44,052 nt of DNA from Lachnospiraceae bacterium (GCA_014804645.1 JAAUZI010000029.1:68077-112128); one strand, 5' to 3'; shown: positions 25,016 through 34,124, numbered from the stretch's first letter. Notes: generated by a model from the letters alone, not told the origin. A program made the numbers and translations.

Positions 25016-25632
25016 AGATTGTGGTATGCGTATCCGGCGGCGGCACCAATCTGCAGGCCATTATGGATGCTATAGCGGACGGAAAAATCACCAACACCGA
25101 AATTTTGGCGGTGATCAGCAACAATGCGGGAGCCAAAGCGCTGGAGAGAGCCAGGGATCGCGGTATATGCGATATCTGTATATCCCCCAAGTCCTACCCG
25201 GACAGAGAGTCTTTTAATCAGGCTTTTACGGATAAGGTGAAGGAGCTTGCGCCGGATATTGTGGTGCTGGCGGGTTTCCTGGTGAGAATCCCCCCTCAGA
25301 TGGTGCAGGCGTTCAGCAATCGGATCATCAACATTCACCCGTCCCTGATTCCCTCTTTCTGCGGTGTGGGCTATTATGGTCTCAAGGTTCATGAGAAGGT
25401 GCTGGAGCGGGGAGTCAAGGTAACCGGTGCCACCGTGCATTTTGTCAACGAGGGCATGGACGAGGGCCCCATTATCGCCCAGAAACCGGTGATGATAGAG
25501 CCGGATGACACTCCGGAGATTCTGCAGCGGCGTGTCATGGAGCAGGCAGAGTGGATATTGCTGCCCCAGGCCATTGACGATATCGCCAACAACAGGCTGG
25601 AGATTCGGGACAATCATGTGTTCAGGCGTTGA
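25009..25632 (+). CDS. purN: Phosphoribosylglycinamide formyltransferase
   Basis: Transfers a formyl group from 10-formyl-tetrahydrofolate to GAR (EC 2.1.2.2). It has 207 residues, full length. The substrate loop VSGGGTNLQAI is near residue 10. The catalytic region NIHPSLIPSF supplies the Asn and His, and DEGPIIAQ supplies the Asp. The segment GVGYYGLKVHEKVL after it matches the usual GLxxHxxAL pattern. It is coupled to purM by overlap and followed by purD after 63 bp. Confidence 0.96.
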   Translation: MLKIVVCVSGGGTNLQAIMDAIADGKITNTEILAVISNNAGAKALERARDRGICDICISPKSYPDRESFNQAFTDKVKELAPDIVVLAGFLVRIPPQMVQAFSNRIINIHPSLIPSFCGVGYYGLKVHEKVLERGVKVTGATVHFVNEGMDEGPIIAQKPVMIEPDDTPEILQRRVMEQAEWILLPQAIDDIANNRLEIRDNHVFRR

Positions 25633-25695
25633 TGTTTGGAGTTGTGGAGTTTCTTTAAGTGCCCGTTTCAGTGGGCAGAGGGGAGTTAGTGCGAC

Positions 25696-26973
25696 ATGAA
25701 GGTATTGATTGTGGGCGGTGGCGGCAGGGAACATGCCATTGCAGTCAGCATGAAAAAGAGCAGCAGAGTGGAGCGGATATACTGCGTTCCGGGCAATGCG
25801 GGCATTGCTCAGATCGCGGAGTGCGAGCCCTCCATCGGCGTGATGGAGTTCGACAAGATTATCGCCTACGCCCGTGAGAAGGCGGTGGATCTGGTGTTTG
25901 TTGCGCCGGATGATCCCTTGGTGGGCGGATTGGTGGATGCGCTGCGGGAGGCGGGCTTTAGAACGTTCGGACCGGACCGGAAGGCAGCCATACTGGAGGG
26001 CAGCAAGGCTTTTTCTAAGGATTTGATGAAGAAGTACAACATCCCCACAGCTGCCTATGAGACTTTCGACGATCCGGCGGAGGCACTGCGCTATCTGGAG
26101 ACGGCTAAGATGCCCATAGTGCTGAAGGCGGACGGCCTGGCGCTGGGCAAGGGTGTGTTGATCTGCAACACCCTGGAGGAGGCTCGGGCGGGTGTAAAGG
26201 AGATCATGGAGGATAAGCATTTCGGCAGTGCGGGCAATCGCATGGTGGTGGAGGAATTCATGACAGGACGGGAGGTATCCGTGCTGTCCTTTGTGGACGG
26301 CAGGACCATAAAGCCCATGACTTCCGCCCAGGACCACAAGAGGGCTAAGGACGGTGACCAGGGACTGAACACCGGCGGCATGGGCAATTTCTCACCCAGC
26401 CCCTTCTATACGGAAGAAGTGGATGCATACTGCAAAAAATATATTTACCAGCCCACGGTGGATGCCATGGCGGCGGAGGGGCGTCCTTTCAAGGGAGTGA
26501 TATTCTTTGGACTGATGCTGACGCCGGAAGGTCCCAAAGTGCTGGAGTACAACGCCCGGTTCGGGGACCCGGAGGCCCAGGTGGTGCTGTGCAGGATGAA
26601 GAATGATATTATGGATGTGGTGGACGCCTGTATTGACGGCACACTGGATCAGGTGAACCTGGAGTTTGAGGACAATGCGGCGGTCTGTGTGGTGCTGGCG
26701 TCCGACGGATATCCGGTGTCCTACCAGAAGGGATTTGAGATACGAGGCTTGGAGAATTTTGAGGGAAAAGAGGATTACTATTGTTTCCACGCCGGCAGCA
26801 AGTTTGACGCGCAGGGCCGAGTGGTGACCAACGGCGGACGAGTGTTGGGAGTGACGGCCAAAGGTGCCACTCTGAAAGAGGCAAGAGCAAAGGCGTATGA
26901 TGCCGCAGAGTGGGTTACTTTTGACAACAAATACATGCGGCACGATATAGGCAAGGCGATAGAAGAGGTATAA
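25696..26973 (+). CDS. purD: Phosphoribosylamine-glycine ligase
   Basis: ATP-grasp ligase joining phosphoribosylamine and glycine (EC 6.3.4.13). It has 425 residues, full length. The N-terminal MKVLIVGGGGREHAIA, the ATP-grasp segments VLKADGLALGKGV and VVEEFMTGREVSVLSFVDG, the PMTSAQDHKRAKDGDQGLNTGGMG-type loop and the metal-binding YNARFGDPE motif are present. The ribosome site is AGGGGAG. It ends the purine cluster; purF, purC, purL and purH are not in the window. Confidence 0.96.
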   Translation: MKVLIVGGGGREHAIAVSMKKSSRVERIYCVPGNAGIAQIAECEPSIGVMEFDKIIAYAREKAVDLVFVAPDDPLVGGLVDALREAGFRTFGPDRKAAILEGSKAFSKDLMKKYNIPTAAYETFDDPAEALRYLETAKMPIVLKADGLALGKGVLICNTLEEARAGVKEIMEDKHFGSAGNRMVVEEFMTGREVSVLSFVDGRTIKPMTSAQDHKRAKDGDQGLNTGGMGNFSPSPFYTEEVDAYCKKYIYQPTVDAMAAEGRPFKGVIFFGLMLTPEGPKVLEYNARFGDPEAQVVLCRMKNDIMDVVDACIDGTLDQVNLEFEDNAAVCVVLASDGYPVSYQKGFEIRGLENFEGKEDYYCFHAGSKFDAQGRVVTNGGRVLGVTAKGATLKEARAKAYDAAEWVTFDNKYMRHDIGKAIEEV

Positions 26974-27018
26974 CAGCTATCGCAGGAAAATCTTGCGATA
27001 TGCGGAAAGAGGTTAGTC

Positions 27019-27468
27019 ATGGATTTCTTAGAAAAAGACAGATACCATGTGCCGTATACTTGCGAAGAATGCGGCGGCCAGATGATCTATAAAGGGATAG
27101 GAGAGTATCGTTGCGAGCAATGCGATGCCGTGGTCTATGACGACTACGGGAAGGTCAGGATGTATGTGGAACAGCATCCCGGCGCAACCATAGCCGAGGC
27201 CGAGGCTGGAACAGGTGTGCCCCACAAGATAATACGTCAGCTGCTCAGAGAGGAGAGGCTGGAGGTGGCGGCAGGTTCCCGCACATTCCTGTCCTGCCGG
27301 AGCTGCGGCGCACAGATACGCAGCGGCGATTTCTGCCCGCAGTGCGCGGCGAAACAGCCCAAGGTAGAGGACCCCAGACGCGTGAAGATGAAGAGAGACA
27401 TGATGGGTGTAGCGCTAAATGATACTTCCGGACAACAGGGAGCCAAGAGATTTACTCGGGATAAATAA
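27019..27468 (+). CDS. Double zinc-ribbon protein with a central HTH-like segment
   Basis: A 149-residue cytoplasmic protein. The first zinc ribbon uses Cys15, Cys18, Cys32 and Cys35 (CEEC...CEQC). A helical middle (HPGATIAEAEAGTGVPHKIIRQLLREERLEV, about 53-83) has the pattern of a winged or MerR-like DNA-binding helix pair. The second ribbon uses Cys93, Cys96, Cys106 and Cys109 (CRSC...CPQC). The layout recalls small regulators found in some flagellar regions of Firmicutes, but no flagellar gene is nearby. A nucleic-acid-binding role is inferred. The following SH3b gene starts 19 bp downstream. Confidence 0.75.
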   Translation: MDFLEKDRYHVPYTCEECGGQMIYKGIGEYRCEQCDAVVYDDYGKVRMYVEQHPGATIAEAEAGTGVPHKIIRQLLREERLEVAAGSRTFLSCRSCGAQIRSGDFCPQCAAKQPKVEDPRRVKMKRDMMGVALNDTSGQQGAKRFTRDK

Positions 27469-27487
27469 AGAGTAGGAAGGATTGCAT

Positions 27488-28894
27488 ATGAGAGAGACAG
27501 ACAAAACACGTATCCAGTTAAAGGCCATGGCAATGATCGTGGCAGCGATGATGGCGATGGTGCTGATGTTCGGCTTTATGAAGATCGTCAGCCATGCGGA
27601 GGAGGTAACGGTGACGGCCACCTCCGTTAAGATTCGGGCCAGCGCCGATGTCAATAGCGGAATGATCGGCGGCGCTATGGCGGGAGAAAAATTGCAGGTC
27701 ACGGGAGAAGTGACAGGCGCGGACAACTATACCTGGTATCAGGTCACAGGGGAGTTCGAGAATGGCGCAACAGTCGGTTATGTCCGTTCTGACTGCGTGA
27801 GCAAGACAGGCAGCACAGGTACGACGACTCCGGCGGCCCCGACATCTACGACCCCCACCACCCCGGCTACCAGACCCTCTACTGATGTGGTGGCTGTGCA
27901 GCCTGTCAGCGCCAAAGTGACTGGCGAGTCGGTGAGGGTGCGCTCCAATGCCTCCACCTCCGGCAATATTGTGAGTACAGTGAAAAAGGATGTGGTTTTG
28001 ACGGTTGTGGGCACTGCTCAGGACAGTGCGAACAAGACCTGGTATCAGGTGACATTCAGTGATGCCAACGGACAGGTGACAGGGTTTATCAGGGAAGATT
28101 TTGTATCGCTGGAGGGAGAGATCGTTCCTGCGGATCAGGTACCCGCAGAGCCGGAGGACCCTGTCGTTACGGACCCCGTGGAACCGGAACAGCCTGCCCC
28201 GGCACCGGTGGTGCAGAAGGATTTTGACACGCAGGAGTATGAGGACGGCTGGTATCTGCTGGATCGTCCCGCCAATCAGATGTATCTTATCTCTGACCTG
28301 TTTGATACGGCGGCGAAGAACAAACAGCTGTATGACGAGGGTCAGGCCCAGATAAAGTCCATGAAAATCATTATGATCATATTGGTAGTGGCAGTGATAC
28401 TGCTGGCTCTGACAGCCACGCTGCTGTTCTTTAAGATCAGGGATATGATGGACGCCGCCTACTTTGAGGAGGTGGAAAAAGAGACAGTCCGCAAGAGACA
28501 GGGACAGAGGAGTACGGGAAATGCCAGTATGCCCACAGTGGGAGCAGGTAGTCGGTCTGCCGGCACCAAACCCACCGGAAGCGGGCAGCAAAGACCTGCT
28601 GGCGGCCAGTCTCAGTCCAAGCCCGCAGGGCAGTCCAAACCTGCCGGAAACGGCCAGTCCAGACCTGCAGGCAGCGGCCAGCCTAAACCCAGACCCGCTG
28701 GGAACGGTCAGTCCAGACCTGCAGGCCAGTCCAAACCGGCATCAGGACAGGCTCGCCCGGCCCAGCAGGAGAGACCGGGTTCCGGAGGCGCCTCAGGGCA
28801 GCAGAACGCCTCTAGACAATCCAAGAATTTCATTGCGGAGGACGATGAATTTGACTTCGAGTACCTGAACTGGGACGGTGAGGAAGACAACTGA
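27488..28894 (+). CDS. SH3b-domain membrane protein with repetitive tail
   Basis: A 468-residue protein. A signal or anchor helix (~12-36, ending SHAEE) is followed by two bacterial SH3 domains (~38-100 and ~140-205, each with a VKIRA/VRVRS start and a TWYQV core), a Pro/Glu linker, a second membrane helix (~293-318) and a long tail (~345-445) of glycine-, proline- and glutamine-rich repeats such as GNGQSRPAG. It ends in an acidic DDEFDFEYLNWDGEEDN segment. SH3b domains usually bind cell-wall peptide. The TTG two codons before the ATG is less well spaced from AGGAAGG. The tail is probably cytoplasmic and disordered. Confidence 0.8.
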   Translation: MRETDKTRIQLKAMAMIVAAMMAMVLMFGFMKIVSHAEEVTVTATSVKIRASADVNSGMIGGAMAGEKLQVTGEVTGADNYTWYQVTGEFENGATVGYVRSDCVSKTGSTGTTTPAAPTSTTPTTPATRPSTDVVAVQPVSAKVTGESVRVRSNASTSGNIVSTVKKDVVLTVVGTAQDSANKTWYQVTFSDANGQVTGFIREDFVSLEGEIVPADQVPAEPEDPVVTDPVEPEQPAPAPVVQKDFDTQEYEDGWYLLDRPANQMYLISDLFDTAAKNKQLYDEGQAQIKSMKIIMIILVVAVILLALTATLLFFKIRDMMDAAYFEEVEKETVRKRQGQRSTGNASMPTVGAGSRSAGTKPTGSGQQRPAGGQSQSKPAGQSKPAGNGQSRPAGSGQPKPRPAGNGQSRPAGQSKPASGQARPAQQERPGSGGASGQQNASRQSKNFIAEDDEFDFEYLNWDGEEDN

Positions 28895-28904
28895 TAGAGT
28901 ACAA

Positions 28905-28936
28905 AAGAGGAACCCTTCAAAACGAGGGTTCCTCTT
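28905..28936 (+). terminator. Hairpin after the SH3b gene
   Basis: A perfect 12-bp stem, AAGAGGAACCCT/AGGGTTCCTCTT, with an 8-base loop. The downstream run is only moderately T-rich. Confidence 0.65.
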
Positions 28937-28976
28937 AAATTTCTATAAATTCCTTAATTAATTCGACCGCTCCACT

Positions 28977-29004
28977 TTGCAAATTACGGCGGTTGTGTTA
29001 AAAT
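28977..29004 (+). promoter_or_regulatory. Promoter of the GntR-clpC unit
   Basis: TTGCAA, 16 bases, TAAAAT, about 56 bases before the GntR start. I saw no CtsR-type heptanucleotide repeat or CIRCE element. Confidence 0.5.
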
Positions 29005-29059
29005 AAATGGAACAGTGCGGTAGAGCTGATCGGAAGTTTGCATGGGAGGTAGATTGCGT

Positions 29060-29437
29060 ATGATGATAGAGGTTGACTTTAACAGCGATGAAGCACTGTA
29101 TCTGCAGCTGCGCAATCAGATTATTCTGGGGATAGCCACTGCACAGTTCAGGGAGGGGGATTCACTGCCCAGTGTCCGCCAGCTGGCGGAGGTGGTGGGA
29201 ATCAATATGCACACCGTCAACAAGGCCTACACCGTGCTGAAACAGGAGGGCTTTGTGAAGGTGGACCGACGCAGGGGAGCAGTCATTGCCATCGATGTGG
29301 ACAAGCTGCGTACTGTCGCGGAATTAAAAAAGGAACTTCGGGTAATATTGGCTAAGGGCAGCTGTAAAAATATTACCCGGGAAGAGATGCATGCGTTGAT
29401 AGACGAAATCTATGAGGATTATGGAGGACTTGTGTAA
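29060..29437 (+). CDS. GntR-family regulator (YtrA type)
   Basis: A 125-residue DNA-binding protein with only the winged HTH (about 8-75: YLQLRNQIILGIATAQF, LPSVRQLAEVVGINMHTVNKAY, then the wing GFVKVDRRRGAVI) plus a short helical dimerisation tail. This is the small YtrA subgroup of GntR. The ATG-ATG pair follows GGGAGG; an ATG further upstream overlaps that site. Its stop codon overlaps the clpC start (TAATG), so the two are translated together, and the protein probably controls its own operon. Confidence 0.9.
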   Translation: MMIEVDFNSDEALYLQLRNQIILGIATAQFREGDSLPSVRQLAEVVGINMHTVNKAYTVLKQEGFVKVDRRRGAVIAIDVDKLRTVAELKKELRVILAKGSCKNITREEMHALIDEIYEDYGGLV

Positions 29438-31893
29438 TGCAGTCACGTTTTACGGAAAAGGCGGAGGCCGCGCTGAAATATGCAGAGAGATGTGCCCGCT
29501 CCCTGAAACAGGGCTATGTGGGGACAGAGCATATTTTGGTGGGACTGCTGAAAGAGGATACGGGTGTGGCAGCCAGGGTGCTGGCTGACAACGGCGTGTC
29601 TCTGGAGCAGGTATTAAATATGATTCGGGAGCTGATCGCATTTGAGAGCGGTACGGCTATAAAGGAGAGAGAGGGCTATTCTCCCAGGGCGGAGAAAATC
29701 CTGGAGGAAGCCCACAGACAGGCGGAGCGTTTTGGACAGTCCCGCACTGGCACAGAGCATATTCTGATGGCGCTGATCAAAGAGGGGGAGAATGTGGCGG
29801 TGCGCCTTTTGAACACCATGAGCGTCTCCTCGCAGAAACTGTATGTGGATGTGCTGACAGCCATCGGTGCTGATCCCAATCTGTACAAGGAGGATCTGAG
29901 CAGAAAGCAGGGTAAAGGCAGCAAGACTGCAACGTTGGATCAGTACAGCAGGGATTTGACCGCCCTTGCCAGAGAGGGCAAGCTGGACCCGGTGATTGGC
30001 CGGGAGGACGAGATACGCAGAGTGATCCAGATCCTGAGCCGCAGGACCAAGAACAATCCGTGCCTGATCGGTGAGCCGGGTGTGGGCAAGACTGCCGTGG
30101 TCGAAGGGCTGGCGCTGCGCATTGTGGAGGGACAGGTGCCTTTCACGGTGCAGGACAAGCGTGTGCTGACTTTGGATCTGTCCGGTATGGTTGCGGGCAG
30201 CAAGTACCGCGGAGAGTTTGAAGAGCGAATAAAGAAGGTGATCCGCGAGGTGATTGCCGCAGGTAACGTGATTTTGTTTTTGGACGAGATGCATACCATT
30301 ATCGGCGCCGGAGGTGCGGAGGGCGCCATAGATGCCTCCAACATTCTGAAACCCTCTCTGGCCAGAGGAGAGATTCAATTGATCGGCGCCACCACCATCT
30401 CCGAGTACCGGAAGTATGTGGAGAAGGACGCCGCTCTGGAGCGCAGATTCCAGCCTGTGAACGTGGAGGAACCCACGGAGGAGGAGGCTGTCCGCATTTT
30501 GGAGGGCATAAAGGAAAAATATGAGGCGCATCACCAGGTGAATATCAGCCAGGAGGCCGTGGAGGCGGCAGTGCGTCTGTCTAACCGCTATATCAACGAC
30601 AGGAATCTGCCTGACAAGGCCATTGACCTGATAGATGAGGCCGCAGCGGCAGCCAGGCTGCAGCTGGCAAACATGCCTTATCGGCAGCACGAGCAGCAAC
30701 AGGAACTGCTGAGACAGCAGCGGGAGCTGGATCGGGAGCTGGAGGAGGCTTTCCGCCGGGAGGATTTTGTGGGGGCAGGACAGCTGAAACGCCGTCAGGA
30801 CGAGGTGATGCGAAAACTGGAGCGCATGAAAAAGCGGGGAAATAGGAGCAAGGCAGAGCCTATTCCGGAGATCGGCGAGAGCGAGATAGCCGCAGTGGTA
30901 TCCATGTGGACGCGGATTCCCCTGCAGAAACTGGCGGAGAAGGAGAGCGAGCGGCTGCTGAGATTGGAGCAGACCCTGCACAAGCGAGTGATCGGCCAGG
31001 AGGAGGCGGTGAAGGCAGTGTCCAGAGCCATGCGCAGAGGCCGCGTGGGATTGAAAGATCCGGGCAGACCCATAGGTTCTTTCCTGTTTTTAGGCCCCAC
31101 GGGTGTGGGCAAGACCGAGCTCAGCAAGGCGCTGGCGGAGGCCATGTTTGGCTCGGAAAACGCCATGATCCGCGTGGATATGTCGGAGTATATGGAGGGT
31201 CACTCGGTGTCCAAAATGATCGGCTCTCCGCCCGGCTATGTGGGCTTTGACGAGGGAGGGCAGCTCAGCGAAAAGGTGCGCCGCAATCCATACAGCGTAG
31301 TGCTGTTCGACGAGATCGAGAAGGCGCACCCGGATGTGTTCAATATCCTGCTGCAGGTGCTGGATGACGGCCATATCACCGACTCCAAGGGCAGAAAGGT
31401 CAGTTTCAAGAACACTATTCTGATTATGACCTCCAACGCGGGAGCGCAGCGGATCGTGGACCCCAAAAACCTGGGTTTTGCAGCCGACAACAGCCCTGCC
31501 CGCAACTATGAGAAGATGAAGGCCGGGGTGATGGAGGAGGTTAAGCGCAGTTTTAAACCTGAGTTTATCAACCGAATTGATGACATTATCGTGTTTCATC
31601 AGCTCGACCACGAGAATATGAGAGAGATTATCCAGCTGTTGTCCGGCAGCCTGTGCAGGCGCTGCCAGGACCAGATGGAGATTCATCTGTCGCTGACCGG
31701 CGCTCTGAAAGAGCATCTGGTCAAAAAATACGCCGACCAGAAGATGGGTGCCAGACCTCTGAAACGGGCTATACAGTCCGTGGTGGAGGATGCGCTGGCG
31801 GAGGAGATACTGCGGGGCAATGTACAGCCGGGAGACACGGTATCCGCAGGCTACAAGCAGGACAAGGTGACTTTCACAGTCAAGAACCGCTAG
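29437..31893 (+). CDS. clpC: ClpC-type AAA+ protease ATPase
   Basis: Hexameric unfoldase that feeds ClpP, 818 residues, the usual ClpC length. Two N-terminal Clp repeats (1-145) precede AAA domain 1 with Walker A GEPGVGKT (K218) and FLDEMHTIIGAGG. The middle holds a UVR-like coiled-coil segment (REDFVGAGQLKRRQDEVMRK, ~450-470), the mark of ClpC rather than ClpB. AAA domain 2 has GPTGVGKTE (K559) and VLFDEIEKAHP. In most Firmicutes clpC sits with ctsR, mcsA and mcsB; here those are absent and a GntR gene is coupled instead. A near-palindromic element begins at its stop codon. Confidence 0.95.
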   Translation: MQSRFTEKAEAALKYAERCARSLKQGYVGTEHILVGLLKEDTGVAARVLADNGVSLEQVLNMIRELIAFESGTAIKEREGYSPRAEKILEEAHRQAERFGQSRTGTEHILMALIKEGENVAVRLLNTMSVSSQKLYVDVLTAIGADPNLYKEDLSRKQGKGSKTATLDQYSRDLTALAREGKLDPVIGREDEIRRVIQILSRRTKNNPCLIGEPGVGKTAVVEGLALRIVEGQVPFTVQDKRVLTLDLSGMVAGSKYRGEFEERIKKVIREVIAAGNVILFLDEMHTIIGAGGAEGAIDASNILKPSLARGEIQLIGATTISEYRKYVEKDAALERRFQPVNVEEPTEEEAVRILEGIKEKYEAHHQVNISQEAVEAAVRLSNRYINDRNLPDKAIDLIDEAAAAARLQLANMPYRQHEQQQELLRQQRELDRELEEAFRREDFVGAGQLKRRQDEVMRKLERMKKRGNRSKAEPIPEIGESEIAAVVSMWTRIPLQKLAEKESERLLRLEQTLHKRVIGQEEAVKAVSRAMRRGRVGLKDPGRPIGSFLFLGPTGVGKTELSKALAEAMFGSENAMIRVDMSEYMEGHSVSKMIGSPPGYVGFDEGGQLSEKVRRNPYSVVLFDEIEKAHPDVFNILLQVLDDGHITDSKGRKVSFKNTILIMTSNAGAQRIVDPKNLGFAADNSPARNYEKMKAGVMEEVKRSFKPEFINRIDDIIVFHQLDHENMREIIQLLSGSLCRRCQDQMEIHLSLTGALKEHLVKKYADQKMGARPLKRAIQSVVEDALAEEILRGNVQPGDTVSAGYKQDKVTFTVKNR

Positions 31894-32043
31894 TGTAAAT
31901 TGTGAAACATTCTCGGCAAGTGACGGGACTGGTCAATATAGACAAAAACGGGCTCCGATGCGGTGGCAAGTCGCCCTTATTTTGTCTATATTGCCCATTC
32001 CCTGTGTTTTGAATGGCAGTTTCGCAATTGCCTGATAGTGTAA
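31891..32043. mobile_element. MITE-like near-palindrome flanked by 8-bp direct repeats
   Basis: Nested inverted repeats span the region: AATTGTGAAAC (31898) pairs with GTTTCGCAATT (32019), and CAATATAGACAAAA (31934) pairs perfectly with TTTTGTCTATATTG (31980), with an inner CGGGC/GCCC. TAGTGTAA occurs directly on both sides (31891 and 32036). The left copy includes the clpC stop codon. The pattern fits a small non-autonomous element with a target duplication. A large RNA hairpin ending the clpC message is the alternative. Confidence 0.45.
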
Positions 32044-32062
32044 GAGTTACAAAGGAGCAGGG

Positions 32063-33436
32063 ATGGCGCAGACGAAGAGTAAGGCAGTGTTTTACTGTCA
32101 GAATTGTGGCTATGAATCCACAAAATGGATGGGGCAATGTCCCGGATGTAAGGAATGGAATACCTTTGTTGAGGAAGTCGTAAATACGGCTTCCTTAAAA
32201 AATATGGGAAAAAGCCAGGGGGCGAGGAGCAGCCGGACGCCCGAGGTGCTGGCGGACATTACGATTCAGGAGGAAGACCGTCTGCAGACGCATATTGCGG
32301 AGCTGGACCGGGTGCTGGGCGGCGGCATTGTGCAGGGTTCGCTGACTTTGGTGGGCGGCGACCCCGGAATCGGCAAGTCCACTCTGCTGTTGCAGACCTG
32401 CCGCCGACTGGCACAGGACGGCCACAAGGTGCTGTATATCTCGGGGGAGGAATCTCAGGTACAGATCAAGATGCGGGCGGACCGCATCGGCAGTTTCACG
32501 GAAAATATGCTGCTGCTGTGCGAGACCGACCTGGGCAGCATTGCGGAGGTGATTCGTCGGGAATTGCCTAAGGTGGTGATCATAGACTCCATTCAGACCA
32601 TGTACAGCGAGAATGTGTCTGCCGCTCCAGGCAGTGTATCTCAGGTTAGAGAGTCCACCGGAATCCTGCTGCAGCTGGCAAAAGGCATGAATATCTCCGT
32701 TTTCATCGTGGGCCATGTGACCAAGGAGGGAACGGTGGCTGGACCGCGGGTGCTGGAACACATGGTGGACACAGTGCTGTATTTTGAGGGGGACAGGCAT
32801 GCCTCCTACCGGATTCTACGGGGAGTCAAGAATCGTTTCGGTTCCACCAATGAGATCGGCGTGTTTGAGATGCGTCAGGAGGGACTTGTGGAAGTACACA
32901 ATCCTTCCGAATACATGTTGGACGGCAGGCCGGAGGGAGCCAGCGGTTCAGTGGTGGCCTGCGCTATGGAGGGCACCCGGCCGCTGCTGTTGGAGATTCA
33001 GGCGCTGGTCTGCCACAGCAATTTTGGGATTCCCAGAAGACAGACCACCGGCACGGACTTTAACCGGGTGAATCTGCTGATGGCAGTGCTGGAAAAGCGC
33101 TGTGGCGTACAGTTGTCCGGATGCGACGCCTATATAAATATCGCGGGAGGCATGAAGATTCAGGAACCGGCTATAGATTTGGCCATCGTGCTGGCGGCGC
33201 TCTCCAGCTTTAAAAACCGGGAGATCAGCCCCAGACTGGTGGCCTTTGGAGAGGTCGGACTGAGCGGCGAGGTGCGGTCCGTCAGCATGGCGGCTCAGAG
33301 AGTGGCGGAGGCCCGCAAGCTGGGATTCGACACCTGTATTCTCCCGGCCGTGTGCATGAAGGGGTTAAAAAGCGACGACGCCATGAAACTTATCGGGGTC
33401 AGAACCATTCAAGACGCAGTGAATGCGGTGCTGTAA
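32063..33436 (+). CDS. radA: DNA repair protein RadA
   Basis: RecA-like ATPase that drives branch migration in recombination, 457 residues, full length. The N-terminal zinc finger uses Cys12, Cys15, Cys26 and Cys29. Walker A is GGDPGIGKS (K105), Walker B VVIIDSIQT, and the RadA-specific KNRFGSTNE motif starts at K256. The Lon-protease-like C-terminal domain (~290-450) contains GGMKIQEPAIDLA and AFGEVGLSGEVR. The start follows AAAGGAGCAGGG. It is the last gene of the GC-rich core before the island. Confidence 0.97.
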   Translation: MAQTKSKAVFYCQNCGYESTKWMGQCPGCKEWNTFVEEVVNTASLKNMGKSQGARSSRTPEVLADITIQEEDRLQTHIAELDRVLGGGIVQGSLTLVGGDPGIGKSTLLLQTCRRLAQDGHKVLYISGEESQVQIKMRADRIGSFTENMLLLCETDLGSIAEVIRRELPKVVIIDSIQTMYSENVSAAPGSVSQVRESTGILLQLAKGMNISVFIVGHVTKEGTVAGPRVLEHMVDTVLYFEGDRHASYRILRGVKNRFGSTNEIGVFEMRQEGLVEVHNPSEYMLDGRPEGASGSVVACAMEGTRPLLLEIQALVCHSNFGIPRRQTTGTDFNRVNLLMAVLEKRCGVQLSGCDAYINIAGGMKIQEPAIDLAIVLAALSSFKNREISPRLVAFGEVGLSGEVRSVSMAAQRVAEARKLGFDTCILPAVCMKGLKSDDAMKLIGVRTIQDAVNAVL

Positions 33437-33506
33437 TCTTCTGCCTAACAGATCAGGTCGTAGATAACGAGCTTTGCGTTTACTGAGCTGCGGAATAAGC
33501 TAAGTA

Positions 33507-33815
33507 TTATTCTGTAACATTTCCAAAAGTTTCGATGTAGACATCTGCCGGGCAGTGTTTCTCTACCCACGCTTTCGCCTCCTCCGCGCTGAGGGGGACG
33601 AGCTCCCTGGCACCGCACCGGCTGAAACTGCCGTTCGGCTTGGAGTACCTGGACAGGGGGCCGCCGTGCCCGTCAAGAAAGAACTCACCATTCTTCTTCC
33701 TGTAGAGGGTCTCCTCAACAAACCAGAGGTCGTCACAGCTCATCCCGTTGCTGTCACAGCCTATTTCCTGCGCCGTCTCCGTGTTGTACATCTTTCCGTT
33801 GATAATCTGTTTCAT
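33507..33815 (-). CDS. Small protein of a family seen on clostridial accessory DNA, unknown function
   Basis: A 102-residue cytoplasmic protein, MKQIINGKMYNTETA at the start, then ETLYRKKNGEFFLDGHGGPLS, and a C-terminal helix (LSAEEAKAWVEKHCPADVYIETFG). From memory, similar small proteins occur often on plasmids and conjugative elements of Clostridia; their role is unknown. The ATG has GGAG nine bases upstream; the open frame extends further but covers a terminator and a repeat, so the longer form is rejected. It marks the start of the accessory region. Confidence 0.75.
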   Translation of the reverse strand: MKQIINGKMYNTETAQEIGCDSNGMSCDDLWFVEETLYRKKNGEFFLDGHGGPLSRYSKPNGSFSRCGARELVPLSAEEAKAWVEKHCPADVYIETFGNVTE

Positions 33816-33932
33816 ATGTTCTATCTCCTTTTTAATATTTCCCGTCAATGTGAAGATTTTCCGCTCCTCCTTTCCGCAGGCTGAACTGTTTATTGCATTT
33901 TCTTGTGTGGGTGATGTTATATGAAAACTGCA

Positions 33933-33969
33933 CAAAAAAAGCACCTTTGGACTGAGGTCCTTCGGTGCT
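33933..33969 (-). terminator. Leftward terminator
   Basis: Read leftward: AGCACC, GGAC-ctca-GTCC, GGTGCT, then a run of seven T residues. It lies between the leader repeat at 33996 and the small gene at 33507, so it ends the XRE transcript or attenuates the small gene. Confidence 0.75.
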
Positions 33970-33995
33970 TCTTCCTCCTGCGTCGCCATTCTCAT

Positions 33996-34124
33996 TTGAC
34001 ACTTTCTTCGCCCTCTTTTAATTTTTTGTGCAGCACCTTCTTTGTCAGAAATATCGTTTACCAAATGAGATTGGTATTATAGTAACATTGAATAAAAGCT
34101 CCATTTTCAGAATAAGTTTACATC
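33996..34124 (-). repeat. Leader repeat, left copy (inverted)
   Basis: Reverse complement of the sequence at 34605-34735 with high identity over about 105 bases (shared blocks include TAAACTTATTCTGAAAA, TGTTACTATAATACC, AAACGATATTTCTGACAAAG). It lies between the XRE gene stop and the small gene at 33507, and points toward the latter. It contains a TATAAT-like -10. Confidence 0.8.

Noticed and set aside
29614..30981. A 455-codon open frame on the reverse strand
   Set aside because: Antisense to clpC, with shadow-like composition and no ribosome site.
33816..34064. N-terminal extension of the small gene at 33507
   Set aside because: The extension would translate a terminator and a repeated leader; the ATG at 33815 has its own ribosome site and the familiar family start.
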